From: Kribbella sindirgiensis
GTDB lineage: Bacteria > Actinomycetota > Actinomycetes > Propionibacteriales > Kribbellaceae
Direction of reading: 5' to 3'
DNA: 64,000 nucleotides
Assembly (NCBI RefSeq): GCF_004331435.1
Contig: NZ_SJKA01000002.1
Location: 372,001 to 436,000, forward strand
Position numbers and translations under genes: made by a program. Shown here piece after piece: positions 35,538-43,456 of the stretch. Under the pieces are notes generated by a model. That model worked only from the letters and a program-made list of their open reading frames with translations. It ran no database searches and was not told the origin of the DNA. The number at the start of each line of letters is the position of its first letter. The stretch's first letter is position 1.

Positions 35538-36188
35538 ATGCTGGTCAGCAACGAGGCACTGCTCGGGATCGCCCTGGTCGAGCTGGGTCTGGTGATCGTG
35601 CCGGGACCGAACATGATCTACCTGATCTCCCGCTCGATCGCCCAGGGCCGCCGCGCGGGCCTGATCTCGCTGGCCGGTGTCGGCCTCGGCTTCCTCACGT
35701 ACTTGCTCGCGGCAAGCGCCGGCCTCGCGACCCTCTTCGCACTGGTCCCCGAGATCTACGTCGCACTGAAGCTGGCCGGCGCGGCGTACCTGCTCTGGCT
35801 CGCCTGGCAGGCGTTCCGCCCCGGTGGTACGTCGGTGTTCGCCACCCAGGAACTCGAGCCGGACCGCCCGCGCAAACTGTTCGGCATGGGCCTGCTCACC
35901 TGCCTGCTGAACCCGAAGATCGCGATCCTCTACATCTCGCTGCTCCCCCAGTTCCTGGATCCGTCCCGCGGTCATGTCGGTCTGCAGAGCATGATCCTCG
36001 GGCTCACCCAGCTCACGGTCGGCGTGGCCATGAACGCCGTCTTCGTGATCACCGCCGGCTCGGTCGCCGTATTCCTGGCCCGCCGCCCGACCTGGATGCG
36101 CATCCACCGCTACCTCACCGGCACCGCCCTCGCGGTCTTCGCGATCCGCCTGGCCACCGACCGCGCCCGCCCTCTCGCCACCCACTGA
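35538..36188 (+). CDS. LysE/RhtB family exporter
   Basis: A 216-residue membrane protein with about six helices, of the amino-acid exporter superfamily LysE/RhtB. VPGPNMIYLISRSIAQGRRA holds the conserved PGP motif, and NPKIAILYISLLPQFLDP is the typical loop before helix 5. It exports amino acids or derivatives; the substrate is unknown. The ATG at 35538 has GAGGGA upstream. It is followed 34 bp later by an unknown gene on the same strand. Confidence 0.9.
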   Translation: MLVSNEALLGIALVELGLVIVPGPNMIYLISRSIAQGRRAGLISLAGVGLGFLTYLLAASAGLATLFALVPEIYVALKLAGAAYLLWLAWQAFRPGGTSVFATQELEPDRPRKLFGMGLLTCLLNPKIAILYISLLPQFLDPSRGHVGLQSMILGLTQLTVGVAMNAVFVITAGSVAVFLARRPTWMRIHRYLTGTALAVFAIRLATDRARPLATH

Positions 36189-36222
36189 GAACTGTCCGAC
36201 CCGCCGACTAACCTCGTCCGGG

Positions 36223-36897
36223 ATGAACGATTTCGTTGCCTCGTCCCTCGATCGGCTCGTCACGGCCTGGAGCACCGGCCCGGTCGCCGACCTCGTCCGC
36301 GACCGCGGCCTCCCCGCAATCACTCGCGAGTACCTGCTCGACACGTTCGCCTGGCAACGCGCCGAGGACGCCACCCGTGCGCTGACCGAGCACTTCGCCG
36401 CGGCCCGCTTCGCCGACGAGGTCGAGTACGGCGTACTCCTCGTCCCGGACCCCGCGCTGCTCGACACCCGCGGCCCGTTGCCGGACGAGGTCCGCCCAAC
36501 GCCGTCGCCCGATGTGTTCGACGAGCGCCTGCCGGCCGGGGTCGTGCTGCCCGGCGATCGTCCGTGGCAGCTCGTGGCGACCGTCATCGGGTCGTACGGC
36601 CCGTCGCTCGGCAGCTACAACGACGTGATCGCCGCGGACGACTTCGTCGTGGACGGGCAGGACACCCGGCAATGGATGACCCGTCAGGTCTGGGGCGCTC
36701 GCGTCTTGCAATGTGGGGAGACGCCGCCGGACTGCGAGGACAACGAGCGGTGGACCTTCACGCTGTTCCCCGGCGAGGCTCTGGTCGACGGGCAGGCCGA
36801 GTCCGGGACTGTCCTGAAGGGCAAGGTCCGGTTCCGGCTGGGCAAACCGGACCGTGGGATCGGATCCGCTCGGGTCGCCCCTGCAGTCCTGGTCTAA
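36223..36897 (+). CDS. Hypothetical protein
   Basis: A 224-residue soluble protein, no recognised domain. N-terminal helices (SLDRLVTAWSTGPVADLVRD) are followed by mixed strands; two Cys (QCGETPPDC) lie near residue 168. The codon use is high-GC and typical of neighbours, so it looks like a real gene. TAACCT eight bases before the ATG could be a -10 box giving a two-base leader. It is followed by the phosphotransferase gene, with 44 bp between. Confidence 0.6.
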   Translation: MNDFVASSLDRLVTAWSTGPVADLVRDRGLPAITREYLLDTFAWQRAEDATRALTEHFAAARFADEVEYGVLLVPDPALLDTRGPLPDEVRPTPSPDVFDERLPAGVVLPGDRPWQLVATVIGSYGPSLGSYNDVIAADDFVVDGQDTRQWMTRQVWGARVLQCGETPPDCEDNERWTFTLFPGEALVDGQAESGTVLKGKVRFRLGKPDRGIGSARVAPAVLV

Positions 36898-36941
36898 ATC
36901 GTGTGCGGCTGTCGTGCCGCTCCCGGATACTTCGGGGCGTG

Positions 36942-37829
36942 ATGCACGAAGGGCAGTTGGAGGTAACGGTCGAGCTCGTCGAAGGGCTCGTCAAGGATCA
37001 GTTCCCGGACTGGAGTGCGCTCGCGGTGCGTCCCGTACCGTCGCACGGGACTGTCAACGCGGTGTTCCGGATCGGCGACGAACTGGCCGCCCGGTTCCCG
37101 ATCCAGCCCGGTGACGCGGCGGAGGTGCAGCGGGAACTCGAGGACGAGGCCGATGCGGCGCGGCGGTTGCGCGCGATGTCGCCGTACCCGACTCCTGCGC
37201 CGGTCGCGATCGGTACGCCGGGCGCTGGTTATCCACTGCCGTGGGCGGTGCAGACCTGGGTCGACGGCACCATCGCGTACGACGCCGATGTCGCCGGGTC
37301 AACCGTCTTCGCCGAGGATCTCGCGCGTTTCGTGCTCGCCTTGCGGGCGCAGCCGACCGACGGACGCGTCTTCACCAGTCCTGGGCGTGGCGGGCTGCTG
37401 ACCTCGCAGGACGAGTGGGTCGCGGACTGCCTGGAGCGCAGTCGCGGGATGATCGACGTCGACGCCCTGACCCGGTTGTGGGCCGACCTGCGGACGACGC
37501 CGCGCACCGAACCGGACGGGTGGACGCATCGCGATCTGATGCCCGGCAATCTGCTCGCCCAGGACGGCCGGCTGGCCGGCGTGATCGACGTCGGCATGTT
37601 CACGGTCTCGGACCCGGCGATGGACCTGCAGCCCGCGTGGAACCTCTTCGACCCCACCGCCCGCGAGGCCTTCCGCGCCGCGCTCGGCAGCGACGACGCC
37701 GACTGGCGCCGCGGCATGGGCTGGGCGTTCGCCCAGGCCGTCGGCTGCCTCTGGTACTACGTCGAAACCAACCCGGTCATGTCCCGCACCGCCCACCACA
37801 CCCTGACCGCGCTGCTCAAAGCCGCCTAG
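36942..37829 (+). CDS. Aminoglycoside phosphotransferase family protein
   Basis: A 295-residue APH-fold kinase. HGTVNAVFRIGDELAARFP supplies the N-lobe strand with Arg in place of the usual ATP Lys, as in the 'YcbJ-like' APH subgroup. The catalytic loop WTHRDLMPGNLL has HRDxxxxN rather than HGD, and GVIDVGMF is the metal-binding element. Similar actinobacterial proteins are annotated as streptomycin 6-kinase-like, but the substrate is not known. The adjacent GTG (36939) is an alternative start. The 3' end overlaps the convergent methyltransferase gene by 14 bp. Confidence 0.83.
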   Translation: MHEGQLEVTVELVEGLVKDQFPDWSALAVRPVPSHGTVNAVFRIGDELAARFPIQPGDAAEVQRELEDEADAARRLRAMSPYPTPAPVAIGTPGAGYPLPWAVQTWVDGTIAYDADVAGSTVFAEDLARFVLALRAQPTDGRVFTSPGRGGLLTSQDEWVADCLERSRGMIDVDALTRLWADLRTTPRTEPDGWTHRDLMPGNLLAQDGRLAGVIDVGMFTVSDPAMDLQPAWNLFDPTAREAFRAALGSDDADWRRGMGWAFAQAVGCLWYYVETNPVMSRTAHHTLTALLKAA

Positions 37830-38550
37830 CAATAAAGACGAACTCCTTGCCGGGGCGGTCCGGCGCGTCCCGTACGTCGTCGACCGCGAACCCGGCCGCG
37901 GTGAGCGACTGCTCGAGCTCATCACGTTCCCGGAACCGCAGCGTCGAGTCCGAGGTGAGTACGGCGCCGTCGGACGAGAACACGTACGTACCGCGGAACG
38001 ACACGAACGGCAGCTCGACCGAGAGCAGCTCACCCCAGGTCTCCACCGTCCCGCCGTCCGGGACCGGCGCCACCTGGTACGTGTTCTCCCGCGTCCACTT
38101 CCCCCATTCCTCCCACACCCGCGCCGCGGGATCCCGCGTCTCGAACACGAAACGCCCGTCCGTGGCCAACGCCGCATGCACGCCGCGCAGCGTCGCGTCC
38201 CACTCCTCATCGGTCAGGAATACCTGCGCCACGTTCCCCGTCATCACCGCGAGATCCGCCTCGAGCGCCGGCAACGTCGTCGCGTCCCCGTGGATCCAGC
38301 GCACCCGGTCCGCAAACTCCTTGCCCCGAGCAACCTCCAGCGAAGCATCCGCCGGATCGACACCGATGACGTCCACTCCGTCTCTCGCCAGCAGACAAGC
38401 CAGCACCCCGGTCCCACAGCCCACATCCACCACCCGCCGCGCGGCGAACTCACCCACCATCGCCACGTAATGCTCCAGATCCACCCGATCCGGCTCAAAC
38501 CCGTCATAAACCGCAGCCAACCGCCCGACCCCGAACTTGGCATCAACCAT
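37816..38550 (-). CDS. Class I SAM-dependent methyltransferase
   Basis: A 244-residue methyltransferase. The SAM site is VVDVGCGTGVLACLLA, with the acidic end of strand 2 (VIGVDPADASLEVA) and GDATTLPALEADLAVM as motif II. The closing strands (RERDELEQSLTAAGFAVDDV) are those of Methyltransf_25/11 families. The substrate is unknown. The start ATG 38550 was used because MVDAKFGVGRLAAVYD is the usual beginning; longer readings enter the divergent intergenic region. Confidence 0.85.
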   Translation of the reverse strand: MVDAKFGVGRLAAVYDGFEPDRVDLEHYVAMVGEFAARRVVDVGCGTGVLACLLARDGVDVIGVDPADASLEVARGKEFADRVRWIHGDATTLPALEADLAVMTGNVAQVFLTDEEWDATLRGVHAALATDGRFVFETRDPAARVWEEWGKWTRENTYQVAPVPDGGTVETWGELLSVELPFVSFRGTYVFSSDGAVLTSDSTLRFRERDELEQSLTAAGFAVDDVRDAPDRPGKEFVFIARRL

Positions 38551-38696
38551 GCCGATCACGCTAGCCCGCCCGCCCGCCACCGAGCGACCGCATTTCCGTA
38601 CCGAACGACGGGACGTAGCCATGTACGCATACCCCGCCGCACGCCGGCCTCGAAAGCGCGAGGCCCACAGCACCGCACCACTCATCGCTCACGTCG

Positions 38697-38740
38697 ACGG
38701 CTGTCATGGGGCGAACGTAGGTTCTAAAGACGACAGCCGT
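38697..38740. promoter_or_regulatory. Inverted repeat upstream of the WYL regulator
   Basis: ACGGCTGTC (38697-38705) and its perfect complement GACAGCCGT (38732-38740), 26 bases apart, lie 30-70 bp before the WYL gene. Possible operator for that regulator. The rest of the 218-bp intergenic region (38551-38768) shows no gene. Confidence 0.45.
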
Positions 38741-38768
38741 TGGCTTGTTTTCTTGAGATAGTCGGAGG

Positions 38769-39700
38769 ATGCGTGCCGAACGGCTCCTCCGACTGTTGCT
38801 GCATCTGCAGACTCGTGGTCAGTCGACGGTTGCGCAGCTGTCCGCCGCACTCGACGTCTCGCCGCGGACGATTCAGCGTGACCTCGACGCGCTGAGCCTT
38901 GCCGGTGTTCCGGTGTACTCGATTCGCGGGCGCGGCGGCGGGTGGACGTTGCTGCCCGACTACCGCAGCCGGCTGACCGGGCTGACGCCGTCGGAGGTCA
39001 TGTCGGTCTTCGTCGGCGCGACCGCCCACGTCCTCGCCGACCTCGGCCTCGACGCCTCCAGCGAACTCGCCGTCACCAAGCTGATCGCATCACTCCCCGA
39101 AAGCACCCGCCGCGAGGCCGAATACGCCCGCCAACGCCTCCTGATCGACCACGCCGGCTGGGACGACCGCCGCGAATCCCCCCGCTGGCTCGACCTGTGC
39201 CGCCAAGCCCTCTGGGAAGAACGCCATCTAGAGATCACGTACGGCGAACCACCGCGCGGCTCGTTTGCGGTTGCGCCGCTCGGGCTCGTGGCGAAGGCGC
39301 GTACCTGGTATCTGGTCGCCGCGCGCACCGACGGCCGTCTCCGCACTACCGCCTGTCCCGCCTGACCTCGGCCGAGCTCACCACCGACATCTTCACCAGA
39401 CCGGCCGACTTCGACCTGGCCGCCTATTGGTCCCAGTCCCAGCGCGAGTTCCAGGCCACGCGCCCGTCCTACCCAATAGTCCTGAAGGTCCGCGACCACG
39501 CCATCCGCCGCTTCCGCCCAACCGCCCCGATACTCCCCACCGAAGACCCGGCCTGGTGGATCGTCCACGCCGACCTCGAAAACCCCGACGAAGCCCAAGC
39601 CGCCGTCCTCGCCCAAGCCGGCGCCGCCCAAGTCATAGCCCCACCCGAACTCGTCACCCTGGTCCGCAACGCCGCCCGCGAAATCGCCAACACCCACTAG
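38769..39700 (+). pseudogene. HTH plus WYL domain regulator, broken by a single-base frameshift
   Basis: Two frames together make one ordinary WYL regulator. The first (38769-39365) has the DeoR-like helix-turn-helix (VAQLSAALDVSPRTIQRDLD) and the WYL core up to TWYLVAARTDGRLR. At about 39344 the frame shifts and stops at 39363-39365, while the next frame continues HYRLSRLTSAEL and the C-terminal WCX part to 39700. Adding one base near CTCCGCACTACC restores a 310-residue protein. GATAGT six bases before the ATG suggests leaderless transcription. Either a recent inactivation or a sequencing error. Confidence 0.8.
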
Positions 39701-39703
39701 CCA

Positions 39704-40477
39704 TCAGGCGCTCGGCTTCGTGAGGATCTCGGGGCCGTCCGGGGTGATGGCGATGGTGTGTTCGGTGTGGGCGGTGCGGCAGCCGGTGACGCTGCGGAGG
39801 GTCCAGCCGTCGTCGTCGGTGACGAGCTCGGCGGTGTCCTGCATGACCCACGGCTCGAGGGCGAGCAGCAGGCCGGGCCGGAGCTGGTAGCCGCGGCCAG
39901 GGCGGCCCATGTTGGAGACGTGCGGGTCCTGGTGCATCGTCGAGCCGATCCCGTGGCCGCCGAACTCCATGTTGATCTGGTACCCCGCGGCGCCGAGCAC
40001 GGTCCCGATCGCTCGCGAGATGTCGCCGACCCGCGCGCCCGGCCGAGCGGCAGCGATCCCCGCGGCGAGCGCACGCTCGGTCGCGTCGATCATCGCGAGA
40101 TCCTCGGGAGCCTTGGTCTCACCCACGATGAAGCTGATCGCAGCGTCGGCGGCGATCCCGCCCAGCGAAACGGCGAGATCAAGCGTCAGCAGGTCACCAT
40201 CAGCGAGCTGGTAATCGGACGGCTTTCCGTGCAGTACGGCGTCGTTGACCGCTGTACAGATGTAGTGCCCGAACGGCCCGCGCCCGAACGACGCCTCGTA
40301 ATCGACGTAGCAGGACTGCCCTCCGGCCTCGGCGATGAGTGCCTTCGTCCACTGGTCGATGTCCAGCAGGTTCGTGCCGACCACGGTGCGGCTCTTCAGC
40401 GACTGCAGAATCCCGCCGACCAGCGCACCGCTCTCTTTCGCCTGCGCCAGCTCACGCGCATCCAGGATCTCGATCAT
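39704..40477 (-). CDS. map: Type I methionine aminopeptidase
   Basis: A 257-residue metalloprotease that removes the initiator methionine from new proteins. The five metal ligands are in place: D100 (LLTLDLAV), D111 (IAADAA), H175 (GGHGIGS), E208 (LALEPW) and E239 (AHTEHTI); H83 is the catalytic site His. It is divergent from an XRE-type regulator. TATAGT on the minus strand (40489-40484) stands exactly six bases before the ATG, so its message should be leaderless. It is probably one of several paralogues; the regulated setting suggests a conditional, not the housekeeping, enzyme. Confidence 0.93.
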   Translation of the reverse strand: MIEILDARELAQAKESGALVGGILQSLKSRTVVGTNLLDIDQWTKALIAEAGGQSCYVDYEASFGRGPFGHYICTAVNDAVLHGKPSDYQLADGDLLTLDLAVSLGGIAADAAISFIVGETKAPEDLAMIDATERALAAGIAAARPGARVGDISRAIGTVLGAAGYQINMEFGGHGIGSTMHQDPHVSNMGRPGRGYQLRPGLLLALEPWVMQDTAELVTDDDGWTLRSVTGCRTAHTEHTIAITPDGPEILTKPSA

Positions 40478-40522
40478 GCAATAACTATACCGGTCTTATT
40501 ATCCCGGTACTATTATCGGGTC
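40478..40522. promoter_or_regulatory. AT-rich divergent promoter with direct repeats (map / XRE regulator)
   Basis: The 45-bp gap carries -10 boxes for both directions: TATAGT (minus, 40489-40484) and TATTAT (plus, 40511-40516), each six bases from its start codon. Two direct repeats, TATTATCCCGG (40497-40507) and TATTATCGGG (40511-40520), 14 bp apart, overlap the plus -10 box and are candidate sites for the XRE protein. The AT content stands out against its surroundings. Confidence 0.75.
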
Positions 40523-40789
40523 ATGGTCAGACTGCCGCTCACCCCCGCAGAGGTCGAGCGCGGCGAACGCCTCGGCGCCCTCCTCCGCCGCGCCCGCGGC
40601 ACCCGCTCGATGCTCCAAACCGCCCTGGACGCCGGCGTCTCCCCCGAAACCCTCCGCAAAATCGAGTCCGGCCGCGTCGCCACTCCGGCCTTCCCGACCA
40701 TCGCAGCCATCGCCGACGTCCTCGGCCTGTCCCTCGACACCCTCTGGTCCGAGGTCAACCAGCCCGCAGCCAAGCGGCTGGTCTCCTGA
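40523..40789 (+). CDS. XRE-type helix-turn-helix regulator
   Basis: An 88-residue DNA-binding protein that is a single lambda-repressor-like domain: RARGTRSMLQTALDAGVSPE and LRKIESGRVATPAFPTIAAI. It has no extra sensing domain. It starts 45 bp from the divergent methionine aminopeptidase gene, and direct repeats in between suggest that it controls itself and map. Leaderless start at ATG 40523. The same pair is, to my knowledge, found together in other actinobacteria, but its purpose is not established. Confidence 0.85.
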   Translation: MVRLPLTPAEVERGERLGALLRRARGTRSMLQTALDAGVSPETLRKIESGRVATPAFPTIAAIADVLGLSLDTLWSEVNQPAAKRLVS

Positions 40790-40792
40790 GCA

Positions 40793-41296
40793 TCAGGCTC
40801 TTTCGACCTTGGTCCTGCGACCCGACACCGCACCGGGCGCTCCGACGATCTCGCGTGCCTCGCGAGCGGACATCGTCACCGGGCTGGGCGACTCGAAGCC
40901 GGCCTCATTCCAGGCCCGATGCCACCGGCTCATCATCAGGCCGTGCCCTCCGCCGGCGGCGATCATCACGACGACGAGGACGATCACCGCGGGCATCACG
41001 ACGCGCCGGGCCGCATCGACCCCGAGCCACCCGAGGACAACGCCGACCACGAAACACGCGAACGCCGCAGCGGTGAGGACGAGGAGCCCGCCGACGAACC
41101 CGCCGATGACCTTCTTGTCCCGAGCGAGCCGATAGTCCAGGGCATCAAGCTCCGCAAGCCCCAGCCGCCTGTTCGTGGTGTAACTTCCGTACAGCTGCTG
41201 ATGCGGCTGGTCGCCCTTCGACCGCTGCCTGATCACGGTGCCGTCCGCGCCGATATGCCACTGAACGGTCCAGGGCTTCTTCTTCGAGCTCACCAC
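40793..41296 (-). CDS. Hypothetical membrane protein
   Basis: A 167-residue protein with two central transmembrane helices (VIGGFVGGLLVLTAAAFACF and the VMPAVIVLVVVMIAAGGG segment). The N-terminal 60 residues are hydrophilic and beta-rich (WTVQWHIGADGTVIRQRSKG). No known domain recognised. The start GTG 41296 is backed by GGAGG seven bases upstream; GTG 41293 is the adjacent alternative. It converges with the XRE gene, with only 3 bp between stop codons. Confidence 0.65.
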   Translation of the reverse strand: MVSSKKKPWTVQWHIGADGTVIRQRSKGDQPHQQLYGSYTTNRRLGLAELDALDYRLARDKKVIGGFVGGLLVLTAAAFACFVVGVVLGWLGVDAARRVVMPAVIVLVVVMIAAGGGHGLMMSRWHRAWNEAGFESPSPVTMSAREAREIVGAPGAVSGRRTKVERA

Positions 41297-41778
41297 GCCT
41301 CGCCCTCCGTCGGGAATCAACCAGACGCTACCCCGTCCCGGGCGACCTGACCGAGGACCTCGACCCGACCGGAATCCGCTTGGGTCTCTGAGGATCGGGC
41401 CGCTTGCTAGGCTCCGCTCGGGCCTCTGACCCACCTGTCGCCATCAGACCATGTCGGTATCGGCTGGCGAATCGACGCATCCATCGATCGGGTGTGAGCG
41501 TGCCTCACCCAGAGCGAACTCCTGCGGCAATGGGCTCCGCCGGCTAAGTGGCCTGCGCTGTAAGAGGGTGTCTGGGAGAGGGAGACAGCTGGTCCGGGGA
41601 GGGTTTTGCCCCCGAAACGGCACAGGATCCTCCCCGGATGCCCATCTCATCGGGTTCCCCTGCGGTACCGGCTTGGTTGGGGTGGGGAGTTCTGCTGGTC
41701 GTTTCAGGTGGGCAGCGCGAACCTGAATTCCACGAGGTCGCCGTCCGTCCGCCCCAACCCCGCCTCTTTTTCTGTTAC
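41297..41778. other. Intergenic region with hairpin and ychF-like tail fragment
   Basis: No complete gene is seen in these 482 bp. A perfect 10-bp inverted repeat TCCGGGGAGG / CCTCCCCGGA (41593-41602 and 41629-41638) could be a terminator or leader structure. At 41704-41760 on the minus strand a short frame reads DGDLVEFRFALPT-stop, closely resembling the end of YchF (DGDVVEFRFNV), a likely decayed duplicate. The base composition is slightly lower in GC around 41440-41560. Confidence 0.6.
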
Positions 41779-42855
41779 TCAGACGTTGAACCTGAACTCG
41801 ACCACGTCGCCGTCCTGCATGACGTAGTCCTTGCCTTCCATGCGGACCTTGCCGGCGGAGCGGGCGGCGTTCAGGGTGCCGGCTTCGATGAGGTCGTCGA
41901 AGGAGACGATTTCGGCCTTGATGAAGCCGCGCTGGAAGTCGGTGTGGATGACGCCGGCGGCCTCGGGGGCGGTGGCGCCGCGTTTGATGGTCCAGGCGCG
42001 GGATTCCTTGGGACCGGCGGTCAGGTAGGTCTGCAGGCCCAGGGTGTCGAACCCGACGCGCGCCAGTACGTCGAGACCGGGCTGCTCGATGCCCATCTCG
42101 GCGAGCATCTCGCGGGCCTCGTCCTCGTCGCCGAGCTCGACCAGTTCGGCCTCGAACTTCGCGTCCAGGAAGATCGCCTCGGCCGGCGCGACCAGGTCCC
42201 GCATCTTCTGCTTGAGGTCCTCGTCGGCGAGTTCGTCGGAGTCGCAGTTGAAGACGTACAGGTACGGCTTCGCGGTCATCAGCATCAGCTCGCGGATCGC
42301 GTCCCGGTCCACGTCGGTGGCAATGATCGGCGTACCGGCCTCGAGGTGCTTCTGCGCCTCCCGGACCGCCTCCAGGACGACGGCGCTCTCCTTCTTCAGC
42401 CGGGCTTCCTTCTCCAGCCGCGGGATCGCCTTCTCGACGGTCTGCAGGTCGGCGAGGATCAGCTCGGTCTGGATCGTGGAGATGTCGTCGGCCGGCGAGA
42501 CCTTGCCGTCGACGTGCGTGACGTCGTCGTCGCGGAACACCCGGGTGACCTGGCAGATCGCGTCCGACTCGCGGATGTGGCTGAGGAACTTGTTGCCCAG
42601 GCCCTCACCCTCCGACGCGCCGCGGACGATGCCGGCGATGTCGACGAACTGGACGGTGGCGGGAATCACCTTCTGCGAGCCGTACAGCTCGGCGAGCTTC
42701 CCCAGCCGCGGGTCCGGGACACCGACCACACCGACGTTCGGCTCGATGGTCGCGAACGGGTAGTTCGCGGCGAGTACGTCGTTCTTGGTCAGCGCGTTGA
42801 ACAGGGTGGACTTGCCCGCGTTCGGGAGCCCGACGATTCCGATGGTGAGTGCCAC
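41779..42855 (-). CDS. ychF: Redox-regulated ATPase YchF (Obg-like)
   Basis: A 358-residue OBG-family P-loop protein that prefers ATP to GTP and binds ribosomes. The P-loop is GLPNAGKS (residues 9-16); switch II is VDIAGIVRGASEGEGLGNKF. A coiled-coil insertion (about 125-200; RLEKEARLKKESAV) and the C-terminal TGS domain (AAGVIHTDFQRGF, YVMQDGDVVEFRF) complete the family architecture. The GTG 42855 start gives the standard MALTIGIVGLPN beginning. TAACCT eight bases upstream may be a -10 box. In mycobacteria it neighbours ispH and xseAB, as it does (more loosely) here. Confidence 0.96.
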   Translation of the reverse strand: MALTIGIVGLPNAGKSTLFNALTKNDVLAANYPFATIEPNVGVVGVPDPRLGKLAELYGSQKVIPATVQFVDIAGIVRGASEGEGLGNKFLSHIRESDAICQVTRVFRDDDVTHVDGKVSPADDISTIQTELILADLQTVEKAIPRLEKEARLKKESAVVLEAVREAQKHLEAGTPIIATDVDRDAIRELMLMTAKPYLYVFNCDSDELADEDLKQKMRDLVAPAEAIFLDAKFEAELVELGDEDEAREMLAEMGIEQPGLDVLARVGFDTLGLQTYLTAGPKESRAWTIKRGATAPEAAGVIHTDFQRGFIKAEIVSFDDLIEAGTLNAARSAGKVRMEGKDYVMQDGDVVEFRFNV

Positions 42856-42897
42856 GGGCGTCAAGGTTACGCGGCGAACACCGAAGTACCCCAATCG

Positions 42898-43419
42898 TCA
42901 GATCAGGAACGCCTCGAGCTCCGCGCCGTACCAGCGGCTGGTGCGGCCGATCGGGCGCATGCCCAGCCGCCCGCAGACGGCCAGCGACGCGACGTTGTCC
43001 GGGCGGACGACCGCATAGATCTGCCCGACCCCGGCGCGGAACCCGTGCTCGATCGCACCCCGCGCCGACTCGGTCGCCAGGCCGCGGCCCCAGGCGTCCG
43101 GATGGAAATGCCACCCGACCTCGACCTCGCCACGGCCTGCGGTACCGTCCGTCGGGTCCGGTAGCGGGGCCAGTAGTACGGTGCCCGCGATCGTCCCGGT
43201 GGCCCGTTCCTCGACGGCCCAGACGCCGTACGGCGCCTCGCGGCTGCGCTCGTTCCACCGCATGATCGCCTTCGTCGCCGCCCCGCGATCGGTCATCACC
43301 CGGGGCTCGGCGCCGAGCCAGCGGGACACCTCCCAGCGACGGTAGATGTCGAAGACGCGGTCGCCGTCCGGGTCCGCCCAGTCCCGCACCACCAGCCGGT
43401 CAGTCTCGAAAACCACCAT
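42898..43419 (-). CDS. GNAT family N-acetyltransferase (RimJ/RimL type)
   Basis: A 173-residue acetyltransferase. FETDRLVVRDW is the typical first strand of the RimJ/RimL group, VEVGWHFHPDAWGRGLATES contains the acetyl-CoA loop (W-G-R-G-L-A), and NVASLAVCGRLGM closes the fold. It may acetylate a protein N-terminus or a small amine; the target is unknown. The ATG at 43419 has GGAGG eight bases upstream, better than the GTG at 43428. It lies 42 bp upstream of ychF on the same strand. Confidence 0.87.
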   Translation of the reverse strand: MVVFETDRLVVRDWADPDGDRVFDIYRRWEVSRWLGAEPRVMTDRGAATKAIMRWNERSREAPYGVWAVEERATGTIAGTVLLAPLPDPTDGTAGRGEVEVGWHFHPDAWGRGLATESARGAIEHGFRAGVGQIYAVVRPDNVASLAVCGRLGMRPIGRTSRWYGAELEAFLI

Positions 43420-43456
43420 GCTCCCCACCTCCCAAGGCTGTTCCTAGATGTCCTAG

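Noticed and set aside
38537-38761. Plus-strand frame of 74 codons between the methyltransferase and WYL genes
   Set aside because: Overlaps the methyltransferase start on the opposite strand, the codon use is not typical, and it resembles no family; the region is better read as a divergent promoter.
41440-41640. Possible riboswitch downstream of ychF, from the GTGCCTCACCC word and a strong hairpin
   Set aside because: No conserved core of any riboswitch class I know could be matched, and no gene lies in the correct orientation directly after it.
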